This document shows, piece after piece, positions 28,070 through 36,707 of a DNA stretch of 64,000 nt (position 1 is the first letter of the stretch; each line of letters begins with the position of its first letter). Location of the stretch: assembly GCA_963730785.1 (NCBI GenBank), contig CAVSTF010000013.1, forward strand, positions 179,891 to 243,890, given 5' to 3'. The stretch is from Bog-473 sp963730785 (lineage in GTDB: Bacteria > Actinomycetota > Acidimicrobiia > Acidimicrobiales > RAAP-2). The position numbers and the translations under genes are program-made. The notes below the pieces were generated by a model. The model ran no database searches and was not told where the DNA came from. It saw only the letters and a list, made by a program, of their open reading frames with translations.

Positions 28070-29288
28070 TTAGCTCTCCTTGGCAGTGAACACCAGGGGG
28101 AAATGCTCAATCGACCGAATAGAAGGCGTGTAGACCAGCGTGTGTCCATCCACCACTGAGTACTCAGGGATACGGCGGTGCCATTCCCGCAAAGCCACCC
28201 GCAGTTCCATCCGGGCCAGGTGCGAACCCAGGCAGCGGTGGACGCCACCGCCGAAGGCGATGTGGCGGTTGACCTCGCGGTCAAAGCGCACGACGTCAGC
28301 GTCGGGGAACTCAGCCTCATCGGTGTTGGCCGAGCCCAGCATGATCATCACGTGGTCGCCCTTCTTGATGGGGCAGCCGTTGAGCTCGGTATCGATGATG
28401 GCCGACCGGGCCACACCCATGACCGGAGTCTCCCAACGTAGGAGCTCTTCGATGGTCGAGGGGATGATGGCGGGGTCGTCCACGACCTGCTGACGGTGCT
28501 CGGGGTGCTGGGCCAGGAACGAGAACATGCAATCCAAGGTGGCCGTCACGGTGTCCAAACCGGCAATGAGGAACAGGAAGCAGATGTCGAGGATGTCATT
28601 GCGGGTGAGCTTGTTGCCGTCCACTTCGGCATCGAGGAAGTGCGAGAGCAGATCGTCCTTGCGCTCCTTCTCCCGCTCGTCCAGCACCATGTCGAAGTAG
28701 TCATAGACCGAGTCGGCGATTTCCTGCTGGTAGTCGGTGGCCTTCTTCGAGCCGTACTTCGAGCCGGTGACGTGGTCGGGCCGGATGATGCCGTCCTTCA
28801 TTTTCAAGAAGCGGTCCAGCTCGTCCAACGGCAGACCGAGCAGGGTCAGGAACACCTGGGACGGGAAACGGGACTGAGAACCCTTTCGAGAAGTCGACTT
28901 CTCCCTCGTCAATGAACTTGTCGATCAGATCATTGGCCAATTCGGCCACCGCTTCTTCCATGGCCACCATCTTGCGCGGAGCGAATAGTGGGTCGAGCAA
29001 CTTGCGGTACTTCTTCTGCTCTGGCGGGTCGATCTGCAGCGGGATCATCGGTCGCTTGTTCTTGAGGTCGACTGCGTCCATGTTGGACGAGAAGATCTCA
29101 GGGTGGCGGAGGGCTTCGTCAATCTCAGCCTTGCGGCTCAACAGCACGCCCATGCCCTCTATCGGCATGACCGGCACTTCACGCATGGCTTTGAAGACCG
29201 GCTGCGGGTGGGCGGCCATCTCCGGGTCCATGCCGCTCATCGGGTTTTCCCCCGTGCCTTCTTCTTCTGTCTCATCAATAGTTTCCAT
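28070..29288 (-). pseudogene. Cytochrome P450, one frameshift
   Basis: Two frames give one protein of about 405 residues. The N-terminal frame (ATG 29288) carries the B-C region and DPPEQKKYRKLLDPLF. The second frame continues with VFLTLLGLPLDELDRF and the P450 landmarks: I-helix LIAGLDTVTAT, the K-helix EELLRWE (E-x-x-R), and the heme-binding FGGGVHRCLGSHLAR with the Cys ligand. The join is near 28870, inside CCCGTTTCCCGTCCC, a homopolymer-rich stretch, so a sequencing indel is likely. The gene follows a TetR regulator by 55 bp on the same strand. The substrate is unknown, but bacterial P450s of this type oxidise lipids, steroids or terpenes using ferredoxin partners not present here. Confidence 0.8.
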
Positions 29289-29343
29289 CGATGTTCTCCT
29301 TGTTGCTCAGAATTCAGGTCGGCGATACGAAAGTTGGAAACGA

Positions 29344-29922
29344 TCACGTCCCGAGCATCAACAGTCCGTTGATCGACTGCACGAGGGCGCGATCATCGGG
29401 TTCGGGAATGATGAAGCTCGACGTGAAGAGGCGAACGATCACGTCGGCCAGCTGCTCGCGGCTGAGATTCCCGGAAGCCACAGCGGGAACCGTGTCGAAG
29501 GCGTCGCCCAGTTGCTCCAATAGAGATGCCTGGAGCTTGGGCAGATGGGCCAGCAGGTAGCCCAGGACGAAATCAGGCTCGCTCTCGAAGAGCGAGCGAG
29601 CCGGATGGGTCCGGATGTAGTCAAAGGCAAAAGCCACCAGTGCCTGGGTGCGCCCAGCGGGATCATCGACGGCCCCAAGGGTGGCCGCCAATCCTTCGGT
29701 GAACGTCCGCTCGTCATAGCTGGCCACGCCGGCCAGCAGCTGGTCCTTGCTGGGGAAGTAGCGATACAGGGTGCCGCGAGATACGCCGGCTGCCTCGCTG
29801 ACCTCCTGCATCCCCAGTCGCCGCACGCCGCGTCGACCGATCAGCCGCAGGGTGGCGCTCAGGATGCGCTCCTCCATGGGGCTGAACTGCACTTCATCGC
29901 TCTGCAGCAAGGCGACCGTCAC
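29344..29922 (-). CDS. TetR-family transcriptional regulator
   Basis: The protein has about 192 residues if started at GTG 29922; the frame is open further upstream to 30198 but that part has no family similarity. The N-terminal domain is a standard TetR HTH: ILSATLRLIGRRGVRRLGMQ, then VSEAAGVSRGTLYRYFPSKD. A helical ligand-binding domain follows. It is encoded immediately upstream of the cytochrome P450 gene on the same strand, so it is the likely regulator of that gene and of itself. The inverted repeat at 29926-29958 is a good operator candidate. Confidence 0.85.
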   Translation of the reverse strand: MTVALLQSDEVQFSPMEERILSATLRLIGRRGVRRLGMQEVSEAAGVSRGTLYRYFPSKDQLLAGVASYDERTFTEGLAATLGAVDDPAGRTQALVAFAFDYIRTHPARSLFESEPDFVLGYLLAHLPKLQASLLEQLGDAFDTVPAVASGNLSREQLADVIVRLFTSSFIIPEPDDRALVQSINGLLMLGT

Positions 29923-29925
29923 TTC

Positions 29926-29958
29926 GGACAGATTAGACAACTTCCGTCTGTTTTGTCT
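29926..29958. promoter_or_regulatory. Candidate TetR operator
   Basis: Just upstream of the preferred TetR start lies AGACAA-N12-TTGTCT (29935-29940 and 29953-29958), with a second, overlapping dyad AGAC-N7-GTCT and a further GACA at the left edge. TetR proteins commonly repress their own promoter from such dyads. The assignment is inference from position and symmetry. Confidence 0.45.
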
Positions 29959-30071
29959 TATCGCCAGGCAGACGACACGAAGACCCGATCCGATTCGAGT
30001 CAGTGACCCCCTATTTCCCAGGTCAGGCCAATTTGATTGCGGCTTTCCGAGCGCAACTGGCGTGGATCTTC

Positions 30072-32022
30072 TTACGCCTTCAGTTCGAAGGGCAGGGTGG
30101 CCCCGACAAAGGGGCGGATCGATCCACTCTCGTCTCTGGCATCGCCGAGGTACGAGATCCGGTAGGTGCCTGAAGGGGCATCCCCGGGCACGTCCCACAT
30201 CACCGACAACTCGGACAATCCGCCTCGCAGGCGTTTCCAGCTGAATCGAGTGGCCCAGTCGCCATCATCTTGAACAGTGGACCACTCAGCACCCGCCTGT
30301 CGTTCGACTCGCGTATAGGTGTCGCCCCGGCGGAGGAGGTTGTTTGGATTGGCGGCGGCAAAGACCACGGTGACTCGCTGTCCGGGCTGGTACGTCGCTC
30401 GCGGTGCCACCAGAACATCGCCGAAATCACCATCGCATCGGCGCCACATCAGCTCTACCCCGATCGCGGCGGATGCGATGACGTCCCGACAGATCGTCGG
30501 TAGCGGTGCCGGCATCGACCGGAGTGCCACTCTTCATGGCCTTCGCCAAGTCGGCCACCGTCTGTTGCAGGGCCGGAAGCTCCCACTTCCCAAACAAGGT
30601 GCTGCCGCCTTCGTACTGCTGAGCCTCGTACTCCTCCGGCGTGGTGACGTAGTGGATGTAGCCGTTGGAGTACCCCGCCACGAGGACATTCTCCAGATCA
30701 GCCTCCACGATGGCGGCGACCGTTCGACGCAGCCGAAGTCCGGCGGTGATCGTCACCTCACCGGGAATGCCGATGAGATACAACGATCCCAGCCGGAGCA
30801 ATTGAATGGGGACTCGCTGAGCCACCACGGGAAGGAATCGGTTGATGATGCCTCCCGGCAACATGATGCCCTTGGGGGCCTGCGAATCCTTCAGCTTCGA
30901 AGACATGGCATACGCAATTTTCGATGGCCAGTCCGCCCACACGTTGCGACCTTCACGAAAACCAGGAAAGGCCGGTCCGTCGGCCCAGGCGCCCGCAAAG
31001 GAGGCCGATCCACCGGCAGGCCCGCTCGTTGTATGGCTACGTCCGTCACCACTGAACTCCGGGCGCACCGTGATGTTGTTCATTTCAACGTAGACAACGC
31101 GTGAATCAATGGGTCCGTCGAGAGCAGTGCCACCGCTGGCCGCCAGCTCGGCGGCGGCTTCGTACTGGCGCAGTCCGATGAGCCGAGCATTCTCGAATTC
31201 GTCCTTGGTGGGTCCATCTCCGGGATGCAGGTTCAAGTTGGGCGACATATCCCCGGCATTTGTCTGGGCAAATGCCCCAATGAACGATGGGTGGCCGGCC
31301 GGATCGTTCAGGTAGTCCATGCCCTCGACGATGCGTTCCCAGAAGTATCCCGCATACCCCTTGTTGTCCGAGCTGATCAGCCGGTTCTGATTGGTCATGG
31401 AGGTGTTGTGGGTGGGAAACCAGTTGATGGCGCCAACGGTTACATCAGATCTGGCCATCCGAAGCAGGGTCGTCTGGGGATCGATGGCATTGGGGAAGAA
31501 GGCCTTATCCGCTTCAGGATTCAGCTCGAAGGACACTCGGGAACGATTGACGCTGGCATTGTGGAGTTCCCCATGAGCCAGGGTGAGCTGAGTGGGGGCC
31601 ACGTCAGCGTGCGCCCGATCGACGGCCTCAACGATGCCATCCACCAGCGCCGAGAAGGTCTTGGACCGAAAGCCCTTGGTGTTGGAGTTGTAGAGGAGAT
31701 GATGCGAATAGCCACCGGGCGCGCAATGGGTGTGCGTCGCCGTGATCATGGTGTTCTTGGCCGTATAGAGGTCGCCGTAAGAATGGGCGAGACGTCGCAG
31801 CACCTCTTGATGCACGCTGTCGAACATCAGCGGCAGGTCGTTGATCACCAGCAAGACACGCTCACCGGATTCTGCCGCCACCACAAAGGCGCGGGATCGT
31901 TGACGGGTGTGAATTCCTTCCGTCTGTTGGTCAGCTCGGCCGTAGCCGAGCATCCCGCATTCCACTGCTTCCCCGGTGATGTCGGACAGACCCCGGCCAA
32001 CCAGATAGACGCCGTTACTCAT
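30072..32022 (-). pseudogene. Neutral/alkaline ceramidase family protein, one frameshift
   Basis: The long frame starts at ATG 32022 (YLVGRGLSDITGEAVECGML) and contains the family's histidine-rich THTHCAPGGYSHH and the nucleophile motif in QTNAGDMSPNLN, equivalent to the G-D-V-S-P-N hexapeptide of Pseudomonas ceramidase. After about 500 residues it shifts frame near 30510 (VDAGTAT) and continues in the other frame with the C-terminal immunoglobulin-like domain (GDFGDVLVAPRATY, VVFAAANPNNLL, SGTYRISYLGDA) to 30072. The total is about 650 residues. There is no signal peptide, unlike secreted bacterial ceramidases. The enzyme would cleave the N-acyl bond of ceramide-like lipids. Confidence 0.8.
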
Positions 32023-32061
32023 GGCCCCACACCGTAGGGGGTCCATTGGTAACGTGCCGAC

Positions 32062-32953
32062 GTGCGGATCGTATCCCTACTGCCGTCGGCAACAGAGATC
32101 CTTTTTGCCTTGGGCGTGGGTGACTCGGTGAGCGGCGTGACGTTTGAATGCGACTTTCCACCGGAGGCCCGCAAGCGTCGGATTGTGTCCGACACCACGC
32201 TCACACTTGGACTCACTCCGGGAGAAATCGACGCCGAGGTACGCGCCCGATTAGCGGCCGGCGAGGACCTCTACACGCTTGGATGAAGGGGCCCTGCGAG
32301 AGATTGATCCCGACCTGGTGATTACACAGGACCTCTGCGCTGTCTGCGCCGTCGATATCACCGAGGTTGATCAGGCACTCGAGCACCTGGGCTGTCATGC
32401 CGAGGTGCTGACGCTCGACCCCATGACCCTCGAGGAGGTACTGCGCTCGATCGAAGCGGTGGGTAAAGCCACCAATTCCGAAGATCGGTCCGCCGACTTG
32501 GTGCAGGAACTCCGAATGCGGCTGGACCACATTGCCGCCGCTGTCAGTACGCAGCCGCGACCGAGAATCGCCATGCTGGAGTGGACCGATCCGCCGTTCT
32601 CAAGCGGCCATTGGGTTCCGGACATGGTGGCCGCAGCAGGAGCCGAGTCGGTGCTTGGCACCAGTGGAAGCAGATCCTTCCAGATCACATGGGACGACCT
32701 GTCGAACGCCCGGCCCGACATCATTGTCGTCACCCCATGTGGCTTCCGCTTGGACGGCGCGCGCACACTGGCTGAAGAAGTGATCTCGGCAGGTGTCCTC
32801 CCGACTGATATCCCAGTCTGGGCCGTTGACGCTGACGCTGCCTTCGTACGTCCCGGCCCACGGCTCATAGATGGCGTGCAGGCCATCGCCCATATCGCTC
32901 ACCCAACTTTGGTTGAGCCGCCAGAGGGCATGCAGGCACTGGCTCGGGGCTAA
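32062..32953 (+). pseudogene. Cobalamin-binding protein (BtuF-like), one frameshift
   Basis: A GTG at 32062 starts RIVSLLPSATEILFALGVGD, the standard opening of the PF01497 binding-protein family without a signal peptide. The frame ends at 32286 after EDLYTLG. The second frame resumes as DEGALREIDPDLVITQDLCAVCAV, so the intact reading would be LYTLDEGALREIDPDLV and one G in CTTGGATGAAGG is surplus. The rest (PRIAMLEWTDPPFSSGHWVP, RPDIIVVTPCGF, DADAAFVRPGPRLIDG) is intact. Homologues without signal peptides are widespread in actinobacteria. The start lies 39 bp from the divergent ceramidase gene. No btuCD genes are in the window. Confidence 0.75.
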
Positions 32954-33050
32954 ACCGAACTCAGGTCCGTCATTGGACACGCGGCTCCCACCGCCACGTC
33001 CCGCAAGGTCCGCCAGCTAAGGGGCATCCGCCGTGCCATGTCCGCGAAAT

Positions 33051-33105
33051 CCTGATCTGCTGACCACCTGCATCGCAGGGTCCAGCAGATCAGGTCGCTC
33101 TTTTC
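33051..33105. terminator. Strong intrinsic terminator
   Basis: CCTGATCTGCTG (33051-33062) and CAGCAGATCAGG (33083-33094) form a perfect 12-bp stem, with a further short pairing inside the 20-base loop. A T-rich stretch CTCTTTTC follows on the plus strand. It lies between the end of the cobalamin-binding-protein gene and the end of the small minus-strand gene, so it may serve both. Confidence 0.75.
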
Positions 33106-33151
33106 GGTACTACTTGTGCTGACCAGCTCTTACGAACTGATCAATGTGTGC

Positions 33152-33331
33152 CTACAGCCAGATGGTGAGGTGCAGCAACGGCTCCAGGCTGATGATGATG
33201 GCGTTACCCACAACCGTGATGGGCGAGGCCGCAGCGGCTGTTGCTGCTGGGGCGGCCACAACCGCGACAGCGGCGAGGGCGCCGGCGACGGGAGCGGAAA
33301 TAGCAGCTGCAATACGTGCTTTCTTGGTCAT
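33152..33331 (-). CDS. Small secreted peptide, unknown
   Basis: A 59-residue frame starts at ATG 33331. It has a lysine-rich start (MTKKARIAAAISAP), a long Ala/Val hydrophobic core and an A-x-A-type cleavage region (ATAAAASP) at about residues 30-36, leaving a mature peptide of about 23 hydrophobic residues (ITVVGNAIIISLEPLLHLTI). This is what a secreted or membrane-inserted micropeptide would look like. The ribosome binding site is weak (GCGGGC). It is isolated, flanked by the strong terminator on its 3' side and the thioesterase gene upstream. The other strand also has open frames, but they lack any sensible protein pattern. Confidence 0.4.
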   Translation of the reverse strand: MTKKARIAAAISAPVAGALAAVAVVAAPAATAAAASPITVVGNAIIISLEPLLHLTIWL

Positions 33332-33435
33332 GCCCGCATGCTATTGCAGTTGGAACATTTATCCAAGTCTTAGGTTGACAGAATTGTGAACTTTCGGCAG
33401 GTGGGAGTAGAGGTGCAATGACTTTGCGTCAGCGG

Positions 33436-34317
33436 TCACGTTCGGATCGTTGGCGCTTCCATTCTGAAGGATTCGACCATGCCCACCATGTTGGCGGACT
33501 GGCTCCCGGCAGCCAAGAATTCTCCGTGGCGAGACCAGACATTGACGGTCCCGTGAGCGTGTGCCCCCACCGCCATCAGACCGCGAAGCTCCAGGAGTAC
33601 CCACTCTTCCTGGATCGGATTTCGACCAAACCGAAGACTGTTGTCGAGGCTCGTCCCCCCACCCAGCTTTCGGGCGCTTCTGGCGATGCCGGCCGGGACC
33701 ATGTCAGCCATAAAGGCGATGGCGGCATTGGTGGCCGGCTGACCATTTCTAAGCCGTGACCACATCATGAGAGGGAGGTCCTCCTGGCTTTCTGAGGGGA
33801 CCAGCCGGTATTCCACCTGTTCGATGAATCCTCGGAAATCGTCTTCTCTGAGAAACCCGAAATCCATTTCCTCGCAGCTCTCCGGTGGGAGCACCCTCGG
33901 CATGGGCTGATACTGCCCTTCGAGTCCGTCCTCCCGGGGGGTCGCGGTGGCTCCAACGGTGACGAACAGCAGTCGGTCCGCGGTTCGGCCGTTCACCTGT
34001 ACCTGCGTGATGTTGCGGCCATTAGCCCGTATCTCGGTGGTGCATTCGATGAGATCGCCGAGCCGAGCGGTCGAAATGTATTGAGTGGTGACCCAAAGTG
34101 CGGGCCGCTGAGTCGCACACTCCATAGCCACCACCGATGCCGCTATGGCCGTGCCTCCGTAGAGTCCCCCGTCGTGCCGGGCCACTCCCGGCACCAATGT
34201 GAATTCGCAGCTCAGTGGGTCCTCACCAATTGAGATGCCGAGCATCTTCAGGTCATCGCTATCGGGAAAGGCGCTCACAGGCCGACACTCTTTCATTGCT
34301 GGCCGACCAGTGGCCAA
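33436..34317 (-). CDS. Acyl-CoA thioesterase-like double hot-dog protein
   Basis: The protein has up to 293 residues. The first hot-dog half contains ARHDGGLYGGTAIAASVVAM and TTQYISTARLGDLIECTTEI, as in TesB-type and PaaI-like thioesterases; the second half contains SLDNSLRFGRNPIQEEWVLL and AHGTVNVWSRHGEFLAAGSQ, the usual closing motif. The start could also be the ATG at residue 8. It would hydrolyse an acyl-CoA. Similar proteins occur widely in actinobacteria with uncharacterised substrates. The gene stands alone on the minus strand. Confidence 0.7.
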   Translation of the reverse strand: MATGRPAMKECRPVSAFPDSDDLKMLGISIGEDPLSCEFTLVPGVARHDGGLYGGTAIAASVVAMECATQRPALWVTTQYISTARLGDLIECTTEIRANGRNITQVQVNGRTADRLLFVTVGATATPREDGLEGQYQPMPRVLPPESCEEMDFGFLREDDFRGFIEQVEYRLVPSESQEDLPLMMWSRLRNGQPATNAAIAFMADMVPAGIARSARKLGGGTSLDNSLRFGRNPIQEEWVLLELRGLMAVGAHAHGTVNVWSRHGEFLAAGSQSANMVGMVESFRMEAPTIRT

Positions 34318-34335
34318 GCGAGCTCGAAGCTTTCT

Positions 34336-34512
34336 CTATCGGGTTGCGCTGGCCCCCGGGCCAATCCTCAGGACCCAAGCTGGTGATTCCGGCAATGGAT
34401 CCGACACCTCAACGTGAAGTTCGTTGTGAAGCCCCGACCACGTCACAGATCCCACTGATGCCACGGGGTCAACCTCAGTGACATCGGTCACGTCTACCTG
34501 ATGGGTCCGCAC
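34336..34512 (-). CDS. Small ORF or gene fragment, unknown
   Basis: A 58-residue frame from GTG 34512 has a protein-like composition with alternating Val-rich strands (VDVTDVTEVDPVASVGSVTW, then PESPAWVLRIGPGASATR). The frame is bounded upstream by TGA. It is placed 18 bp before the longest possible start of the thioesterase gene on the same strand and could be a leader gene or a decayed remnant. No ribosome binding site or homology is evident. I cannot rule out chance. Confidence 0.25.
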   Translation of the reverse strand: MRTHQVDVTDVTEVDPVASVGSVTWSGLHNELHVEVSDPLPESPAWVLRIGPGASATR

Positions 34513-34685
34513 CCACTCCCACGTGTTGGATCAAACACAGCGCCTTCTCAGGCAGGTCGTGGATGGGATCCATGAACAGCACATGACCATGTTGCCGGAT
34601 GCTTGACATGGTCTGCATTCCCTGTTCCGATAGCCACCACATATCTGTTGCAGCATCGCACTACGCGAACAATCCGAGGAGACAC

Positions 34686-36242
34686 ATGACAACTACTCCT
34701 GTCGGACCAAGCGACAGCACGGCGGTCAATGCCGACGTCGCACAACTGCATGCAATGGGCTATGCCCAGGAACTCCGGCGGAGGATGGGCGGCTTCTCCA
34801 ACTTTGCTGTTTCATTCACCATCATTTCAGTGCTGTCCGGCTGTCTCACGCTCTACTACTTCGGCATGACGTACGGGGGTCCGGTCGACCTCGTCTGGGG
34901 ATGGATCATCGTCGGGGTCATGACGACCATCGTCGGTCTAGGGATGGCTGAAATCGCATCAGCCTATCCAACGGCGGGAGGTCTCTATTACTGGTCAGCC
35001 AAGCTCTCGAAGAGAAACCCTGGCGCCTGGAGCTGGTTTACCGGGTGGTTCAACCTCCTCGGTCAGGTTGCTGTTACCGCTGGCATCGACTTCGGGTTCG
35101 CCACTTTTTTCACCGTGTTCCTCAACTTGACCGAGGGCTACAAGACCACGGCCGGATACGTCCTGATTATTTACGCGGCCATCCTCATAGTGCACGGTGT
35201 GCTCAACACCTTCGGCGTGAAGATTGTGTCGTTCCTGTCGGATGTGAGTGCGTGGTGGCACGTCCTTGGTGTGCTCACCATCGCCATAGTGCTGTTTTTC
35301 GTTCCGACTCACCACGCGTCAGCCAGCTTCATCTTCACCAAATTCGAGAACAAGTCCACCCTGGGAGTTCCGATCTACGTCTTCATGCTCGGGCTGCTCA
35401 TGGCCCAGTACACCTTTACGGGATACGACGCTTCGGCACACATGTCTGAAGAGACCCACAACGCCGACCTGGCGGCACCCAGGGGCATCGTTACTTCTAT
35501 TGTGGTCTCGCTCGTGGCTGGCTGGATCCTGATCTTGGCCATCACCTCAGTGATTCCAACCGATTCTGCGACTTACACAGCTGTGGCAGGCAATACAGCG
35601 GCACCGGTAGCCATCTGGACAAGCGCGCTCTCCAGGGTTGGCGCAGAACTACTGCTCCTGATTGCGGTCATCGCACAAGCCTTCTGCGGCATGGCGTCGG
35701 TGACCGCCAACTCAAGAATGCTCTTCGCATTTAGCCGCGATGGTGCTGTACCTGGACACAAGTACTGGCACCGCATCAACCCTCGTACCAGGACGCCCAC
35801 CAATTCCATTTGGTTCTGCGTCGTGTTTGCGTTCATTTTGGCGGTGCCGTCGTTATGGAGCGGTGTCGCCTATGCCGCAGTGACCTCGATCGCCACCATT
35901 GGACTTTATATTGCCTACGTACTGCCCACCCTCTTGCGTCGGCTGCAGGGAAAGAGTTGGGAGGGTGGACGTTGGTCGCTCGGAAAATGGAGCCCCATTG
36001 TGGGCTGGGTCGGGATCATCTGGGTGGCCTTCATCGCCGTGCTCTTCCTGCTCCCTGAAGTCGCCTTTAGCTCAATCAATCGGGACAATTTTAACTACGT
36101 GCCCGTGGCTGTTGGCGTGGTCTTGCTCTTCTCGGGGGGTTACTGGCTTCTCAGTGCCCGCAAGTGGTTCACGGGACCGAAAACCATGGGCAGCGAGGAT
36201 GAGTTGAAGCAAATTGAAGTTGGATTCACCGTCTCTGATTGA
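34686..36242 (+). CDS. APC-superfamily amino acid permease
   Basis: The preferred start is ATG 34686 with GAGGAG five bases upstream; the frame is open to 34599. The product has about 518 residues and twelve predicted membrane spans. The sequence LRRRMGGFSNFAVSFTIISV begins the first span, and EIASAYPTAGGLYYWSAKLS is the conserved second-helix/loop region of the amino acid/choline (GABA permease-like) group; YTGYDASAHMSEET marks helix 6-7. It should import an amino acid, amine or choline by cation symport. A TTGACA element lies at about 34603, a possible -35 box. The gene is monocistronic. Confidence 0.9.
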   Translation: MTTTPVGPSDSTAVNADVAQLHAMGYAQELRRRMGGFSNFAVSFTIISVLSGCLTLYYFGMTYGGPVDLVWGWIIVGVMTTIVGLGMAEIASAYPTAGGLYYWSAKLSKRNPGAWSWFTGWFNLLGQVAVTAGIDFGFATFFTVFLNLTEGYKTTAGYVLIIYAAILIVHGVLNTFGVKIVSFLSDVSAWWHVLGVLTIAIVLFFVPTHHASASFIFTKFENKSTLGVPIYVFMLGLLMAQYTFTGYDASAHMSEETHNADLAAPRGIVTSIVVSLVAGWILILAITSVIPTDSATYTAVAGNTAAPVAIWTSALSRVGAELLLLIAVIAQAFCGMASVTANSRMLFAFSRDGAVPGHKYWHRINPRTRTPTNSIWFCVVFAFILAVPSLWSGVAYAAVTSIATIGLYIAYVLPTLLRRLQGKSWEGGRWSLGKWSPIVGWVGIIWVAFIAVLFLLPEVAFSSINRDNFNYVPVAVGVVLLFSGGYWLLSARKWFTGPKTMGSEDELKQIEVGFTVSD

Positions 36243-36398
36243 CGAAGTGGATTCAAAACTTCTTGCTTTCCAATAAGAGACACCATCGGTGACGTTCACT
36301 CCCAATTTCCCGATGAGCCATCAACTGTTTGGTGACAGTTACGCGAACTGACGCTCCGGCATTGGGGGCCCAAGGGGGTGACTCGATAGCCTCAGCCT

Positions 36399-36692
36399 GT
36401 GCCGTCCGGCGGAACGCGCATCATTGAGTATCAGATCGTCTCATGGGCGGATTTGATCACCATGGGCGACTGGTCGCGCCTGGTCCAAGACGCTCTGGGC
36501 ACCGTCACGGAAGTCGGCGTACTGCGCTGCGTCACGGAAGATGGACGAAGACTGACTTTCATCGGAGATGCCGAGGCAACTCAAGAGCTCGTGAGAAGCG
36601 GTGCCGCCAGTAATCCCGAAGGTATCGCCATCGCCAAGAAGCCGTTTCCGATCATGCTGGCTGGCTGGCCGCATCGATTGCGACTGGACTAG
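36399..36692 (+). CDS. Small hypothetical protein
   Basis: A 97-residue frame from a GTG at 36399 with no signal peptide or membrane span. The central part (VTEVGVLRCVTEDGRRLTFI) has regular beta alternation followed by an acidic helix. I do not recognise a family. It sits between the permease gene and the end of the large secreted-protein gene, 15 bp from the latter's stop. The composition is normal for the genome, which supports coding. Confidence 0.45.
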   Translation: MPSGGTRIIEYQIVSWADLITMGDWSRLVQDALGTVTEVGVLRCVTEDGRRLTFIGDAEATQELVRSGAASNPEGIAIAKKPFPIMLAGWPHRLRLD

Positions 36693-36707
36693 CCCGCCCC
36701 TACACCG

